DNA of 64,000 nucleotides from Gynuella sp. (GTDB lineage Bacteria; Pseudomonadota; Gammaproteobacteria; Pseudomonadales; Natronospirillaceae): assembly GCA_028282465.1 (NCBI GenBank), contig JANQHX010000031.1:1-64000 (forward strand), in the 5' to 3' direction. The position numbers and the translations under genes were made by a program. The notes below the pieces were generated by a model. The model was not told the origin of the DNA and searched no databases. It saw only the letters and a program-made list of their open reading frames with translations. How positions within the stretch are numbered: the stretch's first letter is position 1; each line of letters begins with the position of its first letter. This document shows, piece after piece, positions 36,167-46,953 of this stretch.

Positions 36167-37116
36167 TGCCGGAAACTTCAGTTGTATTTATTCTTGGCCC
36201 CACTGCATCAGGCAAAACTCAGCTTTCGATAGATCTTGCTAAAGCCTTAAATGGCGAAATTATCAGTGTCGATTCAGCGCTAATTTACAAAGACATGAAT
36301 ATCGGTACGGCCAAGCCTCCGCTAGAAGAACAAGCTGGCATTCCACATCACCTAATGGATTTGGTAACACCCGAGCAAGACTATTCAGTAGCCGATTTTA
36401 GGAAAGCCACTTTAGAAGCGATAAAAGATATACACCACAGAGGTAAAAAAGCCATTCTTGTTGGCGGCACTATGATGTATTTCAAAGCACTTATTGAAGG
36501 CTTAGCGACACAATTACCCAGCGCTGCGCCTGAACTAAGAAGTCAATTTGAGCATCAACTTAAAGAGCAGGGTTTAAAGTATTTAGCCGAACAACTTGTA
36601 AAGGTTGACCCAGCTGCTGAAGATCAAATTCATTTAGAAAATCCAGTAAGAGTGATTCGTGCTTTGGAGGTTTTCCACACAACAGGTAAGCCCATTACTG
36701 AGCATTGGGAAGAGCAAAGAAAATCAAAAGATAGCCAACACTTTCCTTACGATTTCAAGCAGGTATGTGTAGCACCAAATGAGCGCAAAACCCTGCATTT
36801 ACGGATAGAAAAACGCTTCAAAGCTATGCTAGCTCAGGGTTTTGAACAAGAATTGATCGGCCTTCGTGACAAATATCAGCTAAATGAAAATTTAACTTCT
36901 ATGAGAAGTGTCGGTTACCGCCAAATGTGGCACTATCTTGAAGGCCTGATCAACTATGAAGATATGGTGGAACAGGGTATTATCGCTACCCGTCAGTTGG
37001 CGAAACGTCAGTTGACTTGGTTACGTGGATGGCAAAACCTGCATTGGTTTGACAGTCTGAGCCCAACTCTTTCAGAAAAAGTATTGAAATTTCTCACAGA
37101 AGACTCAATATCCTGA
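36166..37116 (+). CDS. miaA: tRNA dimethylallyltransferase MiaA
   Basis: Adds dimethylallyl to A37 of tRNAs reading UNN codons. 316 residues; P-loop GPTASGKTQLS, DSALIYKDMNIGTAKP, VGGTMMYFKALIEGL, and TRQLAKRQLTWLRGW near the C-terminus. Translationally coupled to mutL. In most relatives hfq follows directly; here a lipoprotein gene lies between. Confidence 0.97.
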   Translation: MPETSVVFILGPTASGKTQLSIDLAKALNGEIISVDSALIYKDMNIGTAKPPLEEQAGIPHHLMDLVTPEQDYSVADFRKATLEAIKDIHHRGKKAILVGGTMMYFKALIEGLATQLPSAAPELRSQFEHQLKEQGLKYLAEQLVKVDPAAEDQIHLENPVRVIRALEVFHTTGKPITEHWEEQRKSKDSQHFPYDFKQVCVAPNERKTLHLRIEKRFKAMLAQGFEQELIGLRDKYQLNENLTSMRSVGYRQMWHYLEGLINYEDMVEQGIIATRQLAKRQLTWLRGWQNLHWFDSLSPTLSEKVLKFLTEDSIS

Positions 37117-37253
37117 GGCTCGTTCCTAACGGTTCGACTCACTCTGAAGGTCTCGGCCGCGAACCAGAGATTTGTCCAATAACAATAAACCTGAATCAAT
37201 CAGCCTAACCAGTAAGGAAGCTGATTCAAAAACAAGTCTGAGAGAATAACAAT

Positions 37254-37958
37254 ATGAAAATGACCAAAATTATCACTGTTACTGCGGCTCTTGCTGCTCT
37301 AGGCCTGGCTGGCTGTCAATCAACTGGCGGTTCTGAAGAAGCAGCTGCTGATGCAAGTGGCGTAACTATCTTCAAAACAGCTAACTTCCCTGAAGCACCT
37401 AAAACTGACTTCACACCAACTCCAGGTGAGCAGGCTCCTTACTACGGAACTCCTGTTGATATCCCAGGTGTGGTTCAAAACGAAAACTACGACTTCGGTG
37501 GTCAGGGTGTTTCTTTCAACGAATTAACGACTGACAAAAACGGTCAGAAAGGTTCTCGTAAGTGTGACCGTGGTGACGGCATCTACCTAACCTTCCGTAA
37601 AATTCAAGGTTTCAAAGGCTGTGTAATTGCATGGTCAACTGAAAACGAGTGGGTTGAGTACACGGTAGACGTGAAAGAAGCTGGTACTTACACAGTTAAT
37701 TTCTCTGTTGTACAGGGCTTCCAAGAAGAGCCACGTCCAACTTTCAAACTTCAGCGTATGGACGGTGACACAGCTGTTGATCTGACAACTGATGTTTCAG
37801 TTCCATTTACAGATTTCCCTTGGGCTGACTGGCATACACTGTCTTACCCAGGTGTTGAAATGACTGCTGGTGTTCAAACTCTGCGTATCGCCTACACTTC
37901 AAATGGTGGCGCGAAGACTCCAGGTAACATGGACTACTTTGAGTTCATTAAAGAATAA
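37254..37958 (+). CDS. CBM6-like lipoprotein inserted between miaA and hfq
   Basis: 234 residues: signal peptide ending in the lipobox LAGC (Cys about 21), an acidic linker, then a domain with the carbohydrate-binding-module-6 pattern: VQNENYDFGGQGVSFNE near the start, WVEYTVDVKEAGTYTVNFSV in the middle, and [21 protein letters not shown] with NMDYFEFIKE at the end. Codon use is restrained and even, suggesting high expression. Usual CBM6 roles are glycan binding; no catalytic domain is attached, so it may be a surface glycan-binding protein. It has 137 bp upstream for a promoter and 40 bp to hfq. The family call is from pattern, not a search. Confidence 0.75.
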   Translation: MKMTKIITVTAALAALGLAGCQSTGGSEEAAADASGVTIFKTANFPEAPKTDFTPTPGEQAPYYGTPVDIPGVVQNENYDFGGQGVSFNELTTDKNGQKGSRKCDRGDGIYLTFRKIQGFKGCVIAWSTENEWVEYTVDVKEAGTYTVNFSVVQGFQEEPRPTFKLQRMDGDTAVDLTTDVSVPFTDFPWADWHTLSYPGVEMTAGVQTLRIAYTSNGGAKTPGNMDYFEFIKE

Positions 37959-37998
37959 TTTTTTAAAAATATAAGATGCACCCAATAAGGAGCACAGA

Positions 37999-38238
37999 AT
38001 GTCAAAAGGGCACTCTCTACAAGACCCTTACCTGAACGCTTTAAGAAAGGAACGGATATCTGTTTCAATCTTTCTCGTAAACGGTATCAAACTACAGGGG
38101 CAAATCGAGTCATTCGATCAGTTTGTTATCCTGTTAAAAAATACTGTTAGCCAGATGGTTTACAAACATGCCATCTCTACAGTGGTTCCCTCTCGTAACG
38201 TGAAGGTGCCCCAGGAAGGCGAAGCCCCCGAGGCCTGA
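37999..38238 (+). CDS. hfq: RNA chaperone Hfq
   Basis: Hexameric Sm-like protein that pairs sRNAs with mRNAs. 79 residues; Sm1 [26 protein letters not shown] and Sm2 [10 protein letters not shown] are intact, with a short C-terminal tail. AAGGAG precedes the ATG. A strong hairpin follows before hflX. Confidence 0.98.
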   Translation: MSKGHSLQDPYLNALRKERISVSIFLVNGIKLQGQIESFDQFVILLKNTVSQMVYKHAISTVVPSRNVKVPQEGEAPEA

Positions 38239-38261
38239 CATCCCTAGGTGTAGCATCTACA

Positions 38262-38288
38262 TCCGGCAACCTGTCAAAGGTTGCCGGA
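38262..38288 (+). other. GC-rich 11-bp hairpin between hfq and hflX
   Basis: Perfect inverted repeat 38262-38272 with 38278-38288 (TCCGGCAACCT/AGGTTGCCGGA, 5-nt loop). No T-run follows. Candidate hfq mRNA 3' stabiliser or weak terminator that would separate hfq from the hflX operon. Confidence 0.6.
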
Positions 38289-38383
38289 AACATTCCCATC
38301 GGCTTTCAGCGTTTGCTCATCTTTGAGCTATTATTTCCACTCTTACTATTCAGTGAACCCGTAAACCCCGGAGAAATACCCCA

Positions 38384-39703
38384 TTGCTTTTTGAACGTGT
38401 CGAAGGTGGCGATCAAGCCATTCTAGTGCATATTGATTTCCCAGAAGGTGACGACAAAGAAGATCCACTTGAGTTTGAAGAACTGGTGATCTCAGCCGGA
38501 GGAAGTCCAGTGCAATTGATCACTGGTAGCCGAAATAGCCCGCACCCAAAATTCTTCGTCGGCACAGGTAAAATTGAAGAAATTAAAATGGCGGTTTCTG
38601 CCACAGGAGCTGAAGTCGTGCTTTTTAATCATGCCCTGTCACCCAGCCAAGAGCGTAATATTGAAAAAGAAGTGCAATGCCGAGTATTGGATCGCACGGG
38701 TTTAATCCTTGATATTTTCGCCCAAAGAGCCAGAACCCACGAAGGTAAATTACAAGTTGAGCTAGCCCAACTTAATTACCAATCTACCCGACTAGTAAGA
38801 GGCTGGACTCACCTTGAAAGACAAAAAGGTGGTATTGGTTTAAGGGGCCCAGGTGAAACTCAGCTGGAAACGGATAGAAGATTACTCCGCGCAAGAATGA
38901 CGACTATTCGTAAGCGTCTGGAAAAGGTTGAGAAGCAACGCAGCCAAAATCGTAAATCAAGAAATCGGTCCAGTACGCCAACAGTCGCACTAGTGGGTTA
39001 CACCAATGCAGGCAAATCAACATTGTTCAACACGCTGACGACATCAGATGTTTATGCAGCTGATCAAATGTTCGCCACTCTTGATCCGACACTGCGCAAA
39101 TTACATGTAAACGATTTGGGCGATGTTGTACTGGCTGATACGGTTGGATTTATCAGGCATTTGCCGCACAAATTGGTAGAAGCGTTTAAAGCAACCCTTC
39201 AAGAGACCCGGGACGCGGACCTTCTACTTCATGTAATTGACTGTGCAGACGAAGACAGAATGCACAACATAGAACAGGTAAATGAAGTGCTTTCAGAAAT
39301 TGATTCTCAAAATATTCCTACCCTAGAGGTTTATAACAAAATTGATCTTCTGAATGACTTCGAACCTACTATAGAAACTGACCCGTTTGGTAAACCAATA
39401 CGAGTTTGGGTGTCTGCTAAAAACAATAAAGGTATGGCGTTAATAGGAAAAGCAATTGCTGACCTCCTCGGTGAAGATATTTTCGATGATGAAGTTCGGA
39501 TACCACCAAACCAAGGGCAACTTCGTGCATTGCTTTTTGAAAAAAAGGCCGTATTAAATGAAATGTACGCGGAAAACGGTGATAGCCTGTTAAAGATCAG
39601 ACTGCAAAAGAAAGATTTTTTGCAACTTCTGGCAGCCGCAAAGGTAAGCCCGGATCAATTTATTGAGCCGGACCCTAAAGAATTTTATGAATTTGACTCA
39701 TAA
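38384..39703 (+). CDS. hflX: Ribosome-associated GTPase HflX
   Basis: Heat-inducible GTPase that splits stalled 70S ribosomes. 439 residues: N-terminal glycine-rich domain with GRGLRGPGETQLETDRR, then GTPase with GYTNAGKSTLFN, DTVGFIRHLP and NKIDL. The start is a TTG at 38384, since MLFERVEGGDQAILVHI matches E. coli MFDRYDAGEQAVLVHI and GGAG lies upstream. Followed 15 bp later by hflK. Confidence 0.96.
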   Translation: MLFERVEGGDQAILVHIDFPEGDDKEDPLEFEELVISAGGSPVQLITGSRNSPHPKFFVGTGKIEEIKMAVSATGAEVVLFNHALSPSQERNIEKEVQCRVLDRTGLILDIFAQRARTHEGKLQVELAQLNYQSTRLVRGWTHLERQKGGIGLRGPGETQLETDRRLLRARMTTIRKRLEKVEKQRSQNRKSRNRSSTPTVALVGYTNAGKSTLFNTLTTSDVYAADQMFATLDPTLRKLHVNDLGDVVLADTVGFIRHLPHKLVEAFKATLQETRDADLLLHVIDCADEDRMHNIEQVNEVLSEIDSQNIPTLEVYNKIDLLNDFEPTIETDPFGKPIRVWVSAKNNKGMALIGKAIADLLGEDIFDDEVRIPPNQGQLRALLFEKKAVLNEMYAENGDSLLKIRLQKKDFLQLLAAAKVSPDQFIEPDPKEFYEFDS

Positions 39704-39718
39704 CTAACGGAGATCAGC

Positions 39719-40879
39719 ATGGCCTGGAATGAGCCTCCTGGTGGAAATAACGATAAAGACCCTTGGGGTAACCCTAAACGTGGGAATGATGGCCCACCGG
39801 ATTTGGATGAAGTTTTCAAAAAACTTAACGACAGGATAGGTAAAATTTTTGGTGGAAATGGAGGCGGCTCAAACAAAAATAGTTCGGGCGCTGGCGGCAT
39901 TTTCTTAATTGTCGGTGTCCTAGTGGTTATCTTCCTTGCAATGGACGCTTTTTATACAGTCGATGAACGGGAGCGTGGTGTTGTGCTTCGGCTGGGTAAA
40001 TTTTCTGAGGTCACCGATCCTGGTTTGAAATTCAAATTACCTATCGTTGATCAAGTTGAAAAAGTTTCAGTAACAGATATTCGAAGCTATTCGAAGACCT
40101 CACAGATGCTGACTCAAGATCAAAACATTGTTGAAGTAAGTCTTAAAGTGCAATGGCGAGCAGCAGACGCAAAAGCATTCGCACTTAATGTTCAAAATCC
40201 TGGACGAGTGCTGGAACATGCCACTGAAGCAGCATTGAGACATGTAGTGGGCGCAACGTTACTAGAACAAGTACTTACCCAAGGCCGTACGCAATTAGCA
40301 CAAGATGTGCGCTTAAGGCTTCAACAGTCTATGGATACCTATGGCACAGGCATTATAGTTTCTCAGGTGAACCTGGAAGAGGCGAAGGCACCTTCTGAAG
40401 TACAAGCCGCTTATGACGATGTTGTAAAAGCAGGCGCTGACGAAGAAAGATTCAAAAACGAAGCCCAAGCTTATGCTAACCAAATCATCCCTGAAGCTCG
40501 CGGTCGTGCACAGCGTGAAATTGAGGAAGCTAATGGTTATAGAGAACAAATTATCGCCAGAGCACAGGGTGAAGCGGATCGTTTCAACCGACTCTATGAA
40601 GAGTATGCTAAAGCACCACAGGTCACTCGCGAGCGTTTGTATCTGGAGTCACTGAGCAAAATTTATGCGAACACCAACAAAGTGTTGGTTGATGTAGAAG
40701 GTGGCAACAACATGATGTATCTGCCTTTAGATCAATTGGCTAGAAACCGGGGCGACTCAAGTGGTTCGCCAACATTGACTGGCTCGGCGCCAGCGACTGA
40801 CTCAGAAATCAATCGCCTGACTGACGAAGTGATCGAAGAGTTTCGCCGCCGTGGCATCATCAGATCAACTAATAACTAA
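39719..40879 (+). CDS. hflK: FtsH modulator subunit HflK
   Basis: Membrane SPFH-family protein forming with HflC the vault around FtsH. 386 residues: Gly/Asn-rich cytoplasmic N-terminus (about 1-58), one membrane helix (about 60-80), and the SPFH domain and coiled-coil stretch RAQREIEEANGYREQIIARAQGEADRF. Starts in hflX-hflK spacing of 15 bp and precedes hflC by 11 bp. Confidence 0.97.
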   Translation: MAWNEPPGGNNDKDPWGNPKRGNDGPPDLDEVFKKLNDRIGKIFGGNGGGSNKNSSGAGGIFLIVGVLVVIFLAMDAFYTVDERERGVVLRLGKFSEVTDPGLKFKLPIVDQVEKVSVTDIRSYSKTSQMLTQDQNIVEVSLKVQWRAADAKAFALNVQNPGRVLEHATEAALRHVVGATLLEQVLTQGRTQLAQDVRLRLQQSMDTYGTGIIVSQVNLEEAKAPSEVQAAYDDVVKAGADEERFKNEAQAYANQIIPEARGRAQREIEEANGYREQIIARAQGEADRFNRLYEEYAKAPQVTRERLYLESLSKIYANTNKVLVDVEGGNNMMYLPLDQLARNRGDSSGSPTLTGSAPATDSEINRLTDEVIEEFRRRGIIRSTNN

Positions 40880-40890
40880 GGAGAAGCAGA

Positions 40891-41766
40891 ATGGGAAATA
40901 AAACATTTATCGCACTGATTCTTCTAGTCATCGTTGGGTTCGTGGGTTATTCATCAATCTTTATCATCACCGAGAAAGAGAGAGCTATTGTTCTCCAGTT
41001 CGGTGAAATTAGAAATGCGGATGTACAACCTGGTATTAACTTCAAAATACCCATCGTACAGGAAGTCAGAAAATTTGAAGGTCGAGTCATTAACCTAGAC
41101 TCACCAACAGAAAGCTTCATTACAGTTGAAAACGAATTCTTGGACGTAGATTCCTATGTTCAATGGCGAATTCAAGACACACAGAAGTTTTATACATCAA
41201 CCAATGGTGATACTAGCTACGCAAACACACTGTTGTCTGCCAAGGTAAACGATGGCTTGAGAGCCCAGTTTGGTAAGCGCACAGTAATTGAAGTGGTATC
41301 CGGTGAGCGTGATCAATTATTAAACGAAGTTACTGAGCAAATTGATATCGAGACTCGTGATGAATACGGTATCGAGGTGTTGGATATCCGGGTTAAAGCA
41401 ATCGATCTTCCTCAAAACGTGGCGGCGAACGTTTTCAACCGAATTCGTACAGAACGTGAGCGTGAAGCGAAAGAGAAACGCTCCAGAGGTAGAGAGCAAG
41501 CTGAATTTATTCGAGCCAATGCTGACCGCCAAAAAGTTGTGATCGAAGCAGAAGCTTATCGCGAAGCAGAATCTATTCGAGGTGAAGGTGATGCTGAAGC
41601 GGCCAGAGTCTATGCCGAAGCTTACAACCAAGACGCTGAGTTCTATGCATTCTGGCGTAGTTTGAGAGCCTATGAAGAATCGTTTAATAACGGCGCTGAT
41701 ATAATGCTGTTGGAACCTGACAGCGACTTCTTTAGATTCTTGAGAAGCCAAGAAGGTGGTAGTTAG
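40891..41766 (+). CDS. hflC: FtsH modulator subunit HflC
   Basis: SPFH-domain partner of HflK. 291 residues: N-terminal membrane helix (about 5-25), SPFH domain and a helical C-terminus with the coiled-coil RTEREREAKEKRSRGREQAEFIRA. The DUF2065 gene that sits between hflC and hisZ in Pseudomonas is missing here; the 150-bp gap holds only hairpins. Confidence 0.97.
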   Translation: MGNKTFIALILLVIVGFVGYSSIFIITEKERAIVLQFGEIRNADVQPGINFKIPIVQEVRKFEGRVINLDSPTESFITVENEFLDVDSYVQWRIQDTQKFYTSTNGDTSYANTLLSAKVNDGLRAQFGKRTVIEVVSGERDQLLNEVTEQIDIETRDEYGIEVLDIRVKAIDLPQNVAANVFNRIRTEREREAKEKRSRGREQAEFIRANADRQKVVIEAEAYREAESIRGEGDAEAARVYAEAYNQDAEFYAFWRSLRAYEESFNNGADIMLLEPDSDFFRFLRSQEGGS

Positions 41767-41862
41767 CATTAAACACTTTTAGGAATGTTTGTTTTACGGA
41801 AACAAACATCAAATTCCTAAAAAAACCCTGCGAAGATGCAGGCAAACAATGTAAAATAGGTT

Positions 41863-41895
41863 AACCGGGCCCACTGCAAAGTTGGCCCGGTTTTT
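41863..41895 (+). terminator. Intrinsic terminator after hflC
   Basis: Stem AACCGGGCC (41863-41871) with GGCCCGGTT (41884-41892) followed by TTT. It ends the hflX-hflK-hflC operon; hisZ starts 21 bp beyond it. Confidence 0.85.
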
Positions 41896-41916
41896 CGTTT
41901 TTAGGAATTAAGATTA

Positions 41917-43104
41917 ATGACTGCAGTTGATCGCTGGATCCTGCCAGATGGCATTGAAGAAGTTTTACCGCCTGAAGCCGGGCGAATCGAAACCATCCGC
42001 CGCAATTTACTAGATACATTCCATACTTGGGGCTATGACTTAGTCATACCGCCATTGGCTGAGTATCTAGATTCTTTACTCACCGGTGTGGGCCATGATC
42101 TGGACCTTTTGACTTTTAAACTGACAGATCAGCTCAGTGGCAAACTAATGGGGTTGAGTGCTGACAGCACTCAACAAGTCGCTCGAATGGATGCCCATTC
42201 TATTCAGAAACCCGGGGTAGCGCGTTACTGTTATTCATGCCCGGTATTGCATACCCGTCCTGCCAGCATTCATGTTAATAGAAGCCCCATTCAAATTGGC
42301 GCGGAGCTTTATGGCTATAGAGCAGTAGAATGCGATATTGAGATCGTAAGCCTGATGATAGCTTGCCTGCAGTCTGTGGGCGTTAAAGACATAACCTTAG
42401 ATTTAGGTCATGTTGGAATTTACAGAGCTTTGGTTGAAAACATGGCTCTTCCTAAATCTCTTCAAGCTGAGCTCTATGGTATTTTGCGGTCTCGCTCTCT
42501 ACCAGATTTAGAATTGTTCATTCAACAAAACAAAACTGATTATGCCCAACTGGACAAAGTATCCTTGTTGGCAGATCTTGTTGGTGATGAAACAGTGCTT
42601 TCGTTAGCAGCAGACCAACTTAAAGAACTTGGTGAAGCCGTCAATGGACCGATATCAAGGCTGACTTCCGTTGCTGAAGCTATAAAAGCTAACTTCCCAG
42701 AGATTCAACTGCATTTCGATTTATCAGAATTGAAAGACCTCAACTACCACACAGGATTGGTGTTTTCTGCCTTCACTTCAGGGGCTGGCACGGCACTGGC
42801 TAAAGGCGGTCGTTATGACTCAACTGGGGAAGTATTTGGTCGCAGCCGACCGGCAACGGGTTTCAGTGCAGACTTGAAAGTGCTGGCTAAGTTGATCAGC
42901 GGTGAGCAGGAACAAAAAACCCAAAGAATATTGGCACCAGCGATTTCAGATGACAGCGATCTCAATAGCAAAATCGCAGATCTAAGATCTCAAGGCATAG
43001 CAGTCATCAAGAGCTTTGGGCTCGAACATGACACTCCAGAAAACCATGAATGCAGTCATGTTCTGGAATCTGAAAACGGCAGCTGGACAGTTAAGCCAGC
43101 ATAA
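41917..43104 (+). CDS. hisZ: ATP phosphoribosyltransferase regulatory subunit HisZ
   Basis: HisRS-like protein that pairs with a short HisG for the first step of histidine synthesis. 395 residues with class II synthetase-like motifs RFIPPL..Y-type start (PPLAEYLDSLLTG), YCSCPVLH-type region (YSCPVLHTRP) and C-terminal GGRYDSTGEVFGRSRPATGFS. Presence implies the short HisG form elsewhere. Same place as in Pseudomonas, upstream of purA. Confidence 0.94.
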   Translation: MTAVDRWILPDGIEEVLPPEAGRIETIRRNLLDTFHTWGYDLVIPPLAEYLDSLLTGVGHDLDLLTFKLTDQLSGKLMGLSADSTQQVARMDAHSIQKPGVARYCYSCPVLHTRPASIHVNRSPIQIGAELYGYRAVECDIEIVSLMIACLQSVGVKDITLDLGHVGIYRALVENMALPKSLQAELYGILRSRSLPDLELFIQQNKTDYAQLDKVSLLADLVGDETVLSLAADQLKELGEAVNGPISRLTSVAEAIKANFPEIQLHFDLSELKDLNYHTGLVFSAFTSGAGTALAKGGRYDSTGEVFGRSRPATGFSADLKVLAKLISGEQEQKTQRILAPAISDDSDLNSKIADLRSQGIAVIKSFGLEHDTPENHECSHVLESENGSWTVKPA

Positions 43105-43115
43105 TCGAACTCTAA

Positions 43116-44432
<1,317 letters not shown>

Positions 44433-44446
44433 TAAAAGTCGAAACC

Positions 44447-44470
44447 AAGGCAGCATTCGCTGCCTTTTTT
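44447..44470 (+). terminator. Intrinsic terminator behind purA
   Basis: 8-bp stem AAGGCAGC/GCTGCCTT (44447-44454 with 44459-44466, 4-nt loop) followed by a run of T. Confidence 0.9.
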
Positions 44471-44541
44471 GTTTTCCCCGCTTTAACACTCTATGATTCA
44501 CTCTATTAATTTAATATCCCATACTTTGAAGGAACAAAGCC

Positions 44542-46953
44542 ATCAGCACTCGCAAAGGAAACCAAGACCCATTTGCCAATAGGGAAGCCAGCAATTACGA
44601 CAACCCTATTCCCAGCCGGGAATTCATTTCTTCTCATCTAGAAAAACGTCAGGGCCCAGCCACTCATCCGGAGCTTTGCAAAGAACTTGCTCTTGCTGAC
44701 CCAGAATCCATTGAAGCCCTTAGAAGACGTTTAATAGCCATGGTGCGTGATGGCCAATTACTGTGCTCGCGAAATGGCGCCTTTGGTTTGATTGATAAAA
44801 TGAATCTGATCAAAGGTCGAGTGCAAGGCAGACCAGATGGCTACGGGTTCTTAATTCCTGAAGAAGGTGGCGATGATATTTTTTTAAGCCCTCAGCAAAT
44901 GAAATGTGCCTTTGATGGCGACCGAGCCCTGGTTCGAGTCACTGGTAAAAATTTTCGGGGTAAAGATGAAGGCAGAATTATTGAAGTACTGCAAAGTAAC
45001 ACTCAAACCCTAGTGGGCCGGTATTACAACCAGGATGGTATCGGTGTGGTTGCCCCTGAAAGCAAGCGCATCACTCAGGATATTTTGATTCCACCTGGAA
45101 ACAGCATCCATGCCCAAGACGGGGATGTAGTGCATGTAGAAATTTTAGAGCAACCACAATTTCGAAAAGCACCCATTGGCAAGATTACTGAGGTGATTGG
45201 CGAACACATGGCACCAGGCATGGAAATCGACATTGCCCTGCGCAGTTATGATATTCCTCATGTTTGGCCTGATGAAGTGACAGATCAAGCACAGTGTTTA
45301 CCTAATCAGGTTCAAAAATCTGATCTCAAGGGTCGAGTCGATCTCCGGAATAAAGCCTTAGTGACTATAGACGGAGAAGACGCCCGAGATTTTGATGACG
45401 CGGTTTATGCCGAAGCCAAAAAAGCCGGTGGCTGGCGCCTCTACGTAGCTATCGCCGACGTCAGTCACTATGTCCAGCCAAACGCACCCTTAGATATTGA
45501 AGCAAGAAGCCGGGGCACATCTGTATATTTTCCAGAGCAAGTTGTGCCCATGCTCCCCGAGGCCTTATCTAATGGATTATGTTCACTGAACCCTAATGTC
45601 GACAGATTGGCTATGGTTTGTGAAATCGAGATTGATGATAAGGGTAAAGCTGAAAGCTATCGTTTTTATGAAGCCGTTATCCATTCTCATGCTAGGCTAA
45701 CTTATAATCAGGTAGCAGCTATGCTACTGGAGCCTGAATCAGATCTCGGCCTAGAGGCCATGACTGACTTCGACCATGTACTGCCTCATCTATATACCCT
45801 ATACAATTTATATCAAGCGCTTCGCAAAACTCGAAAATCTCGCGGCGCAATCGACTTCGAAACCACAGAAACACGAATCATTTTTGATGAGCATCGAAAA
45901 ATTGAGCAAATTGTTCCCACCGAGCGTAACGATGCCCATAAACTCATTGAAGAGTGCATGCTGCTAGCAAATGTTTGTACTGCGAAGATGATGGAAGAAT
46001 TAGAGATTCCAGCTTTGTATCGAGTGCATGACAGCCCCAGTTTCGAAAAGCTCGAGAACCTTCGTAGCTATCTTGGCGAATTAGGCCTTGAGTTAGGCGG
46101 CGGGTTAAAGCCCACCACCAAAGATTATCAGCGAGTAATGAAACAAATCGAGAAGAGAGACGACTTCAATCTAATACAAACCGTCTTGCTTCGCTCTATG
46201 ACACAAGCCGTCTATCAGCCCCAAAATATTGGCCATTTTGGTTTAGCATTTGATGCCTATGCCCACTTTACATCCCCCATTCGACGCTACCCTGACCTGC
46301 TGATCCACAGAGCAATCAGAGCGGTGATTCACAGCGGCAAACGAACCAGTTTAGTTCGTCGGACTCGAGAAACTCAAAAGCTACCCTTTGAACAGAATTA
46401 TCCATACGACCTTCCCGCTATGCTCGCTCTGGGAGAACATTGTTCCATGTGCGAACGTCGGGCGGATGAAGCCACCTGGGACGTGATTGCCTGGCTGAAA
46501 TGTGAGTATATGCAAGAGCATCTGGGTGAAGAATTCGAAGGTACGGTGTCCAGCGTGGTGCCGTTCGGTCTATTTGTTCAGCTAAATGAAATATTCGTAG
46601 AAGGCTTAGTTCATGTTACTTCCTTAAATTCAGACTACTACCACTACGACGAGGTGGCTCACCGGCTCATTGGTGAACGTACCCGAGTTATGTTCTCCAT
46701 GGGTGCTGAAGTCAGAATAAAGGTAGCAAAGGTTAACTTAGATGAACGCAAAATAGACTTTGAGTTGCTGGAGTCTAGGGGGCTTCCTAAGGCACCTCGG
46801 AATTACAAACCAGATACTAAAAAAAGTACCAAAGCCAAAAAGCCGACAACTGGTAAGAAACCAAAACCAAAGTCTAAAAAATCCGTTTCCAGAAAAACCA
46901 ATAAGGCAAACAAAAAAACCTCTGGTAAAAGTAAGCGAAAAGCTAAGGGTTAA
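44542..46953 (+). CDS. rnr: Ribonuclease R, apparent ATC start
   Basis: Processive 3'-5' exoribonuclease of structured RNA. 803 residues from the proposed start: N-terminal winged-helix domain (about 1-70), two cold-shock domains, RNB catalytic domain with DGEDARDFDDAVYAE, S1 domain (FEGTVSSVVPFGLFVQL) and a lysine-rich tail. The first ATG at 44740 would remove the conserved N-terminus (QDPFANREASNYDNPIPSRE); upstream, back to the in-frame stop at 44527, there is no ATG, GTG, TTG or CTG. The ATC at 44542 has AAGGA eight bases upstream and gives (M)STRKGNQDPF, so I place the start there. Confidence 0.85.
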   Translation: MSTRKGNQDPFANREASNYDNPIPSREFISSHLEKRQGPATHPELCKELALADPESIEALRRRLIAMVRDGQLLCSRNGAFGLIDKMNLIKGRVQGRPDGYGFLIPEEGGDDIFLSPQQMKCAFDGDRALVRVTGKNFRGKDEGRIIEVLQSNTQTLVGRYYNQDGIGVVAPESKRITQDILIPPGNSIHAQDGDVVHVEILEQPQFRKAPIGKITEVIGEHMAPGMEIDIALRSYDIPHVWPDEVTDQAQCLPNQVQKSDLKGRVDLRNKALVTIDGEDARDFDDAVYAEAKKAGGWRLYVAIADVSHYVQPNAPLDIEARSRGTSVYFPEQVVPMLPEALSNGLCSLNPNVDRLAMVCEIEIDDKGKAESYRFYEAVIHSHARLTYNQVAAMLLEPESDLGLEAMTDFDHVLPHLYTLYNLYQALRKTRKSRGAIDFETTETRIIFDEHRKIEQIVPTERNDAHKLIEECMLLANVCTAKMMEELEIPALYRVHDSPSFEKLENLRSYLGELGLELGGGLKPTTKDYQRVMKQIEKRDDFNLIQTVLLRSMTQAVYQPQNIGHFGLAFDAYAHFTSPIRRYPDLLIHRAIRAVIHSGKRTSLVRRTRETQKLPFEQNYPYDLPAMLALGEHCSMCERRADEATWDVIAWLKCEYMQEHLGEEFEGTVSSVVPFGLFVQLNEIFVEGLVHVTSLNSDYYHYDEVAHRLIGERTRVMFSMGAEVRIKVAKVNLDERKIDFELLESRGLPKAPRNYKPDTKKSTKAKKPTTGKKPKPKSKKSVSRKTNKANKKTSGKSKRKAKG

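Noticed and set aside
41320-41769. 149-codon minus-strand frame over hflC
   Set aside because: Antisense to the coiled-coil region of hflC; composition is that of a shadow frame.
41779-41822. Hairpin after hflC considered as a terminator
   Set aside because: On the plus strand the stem is followed by A rather than T; the proper terminator lies 40 bp further on.
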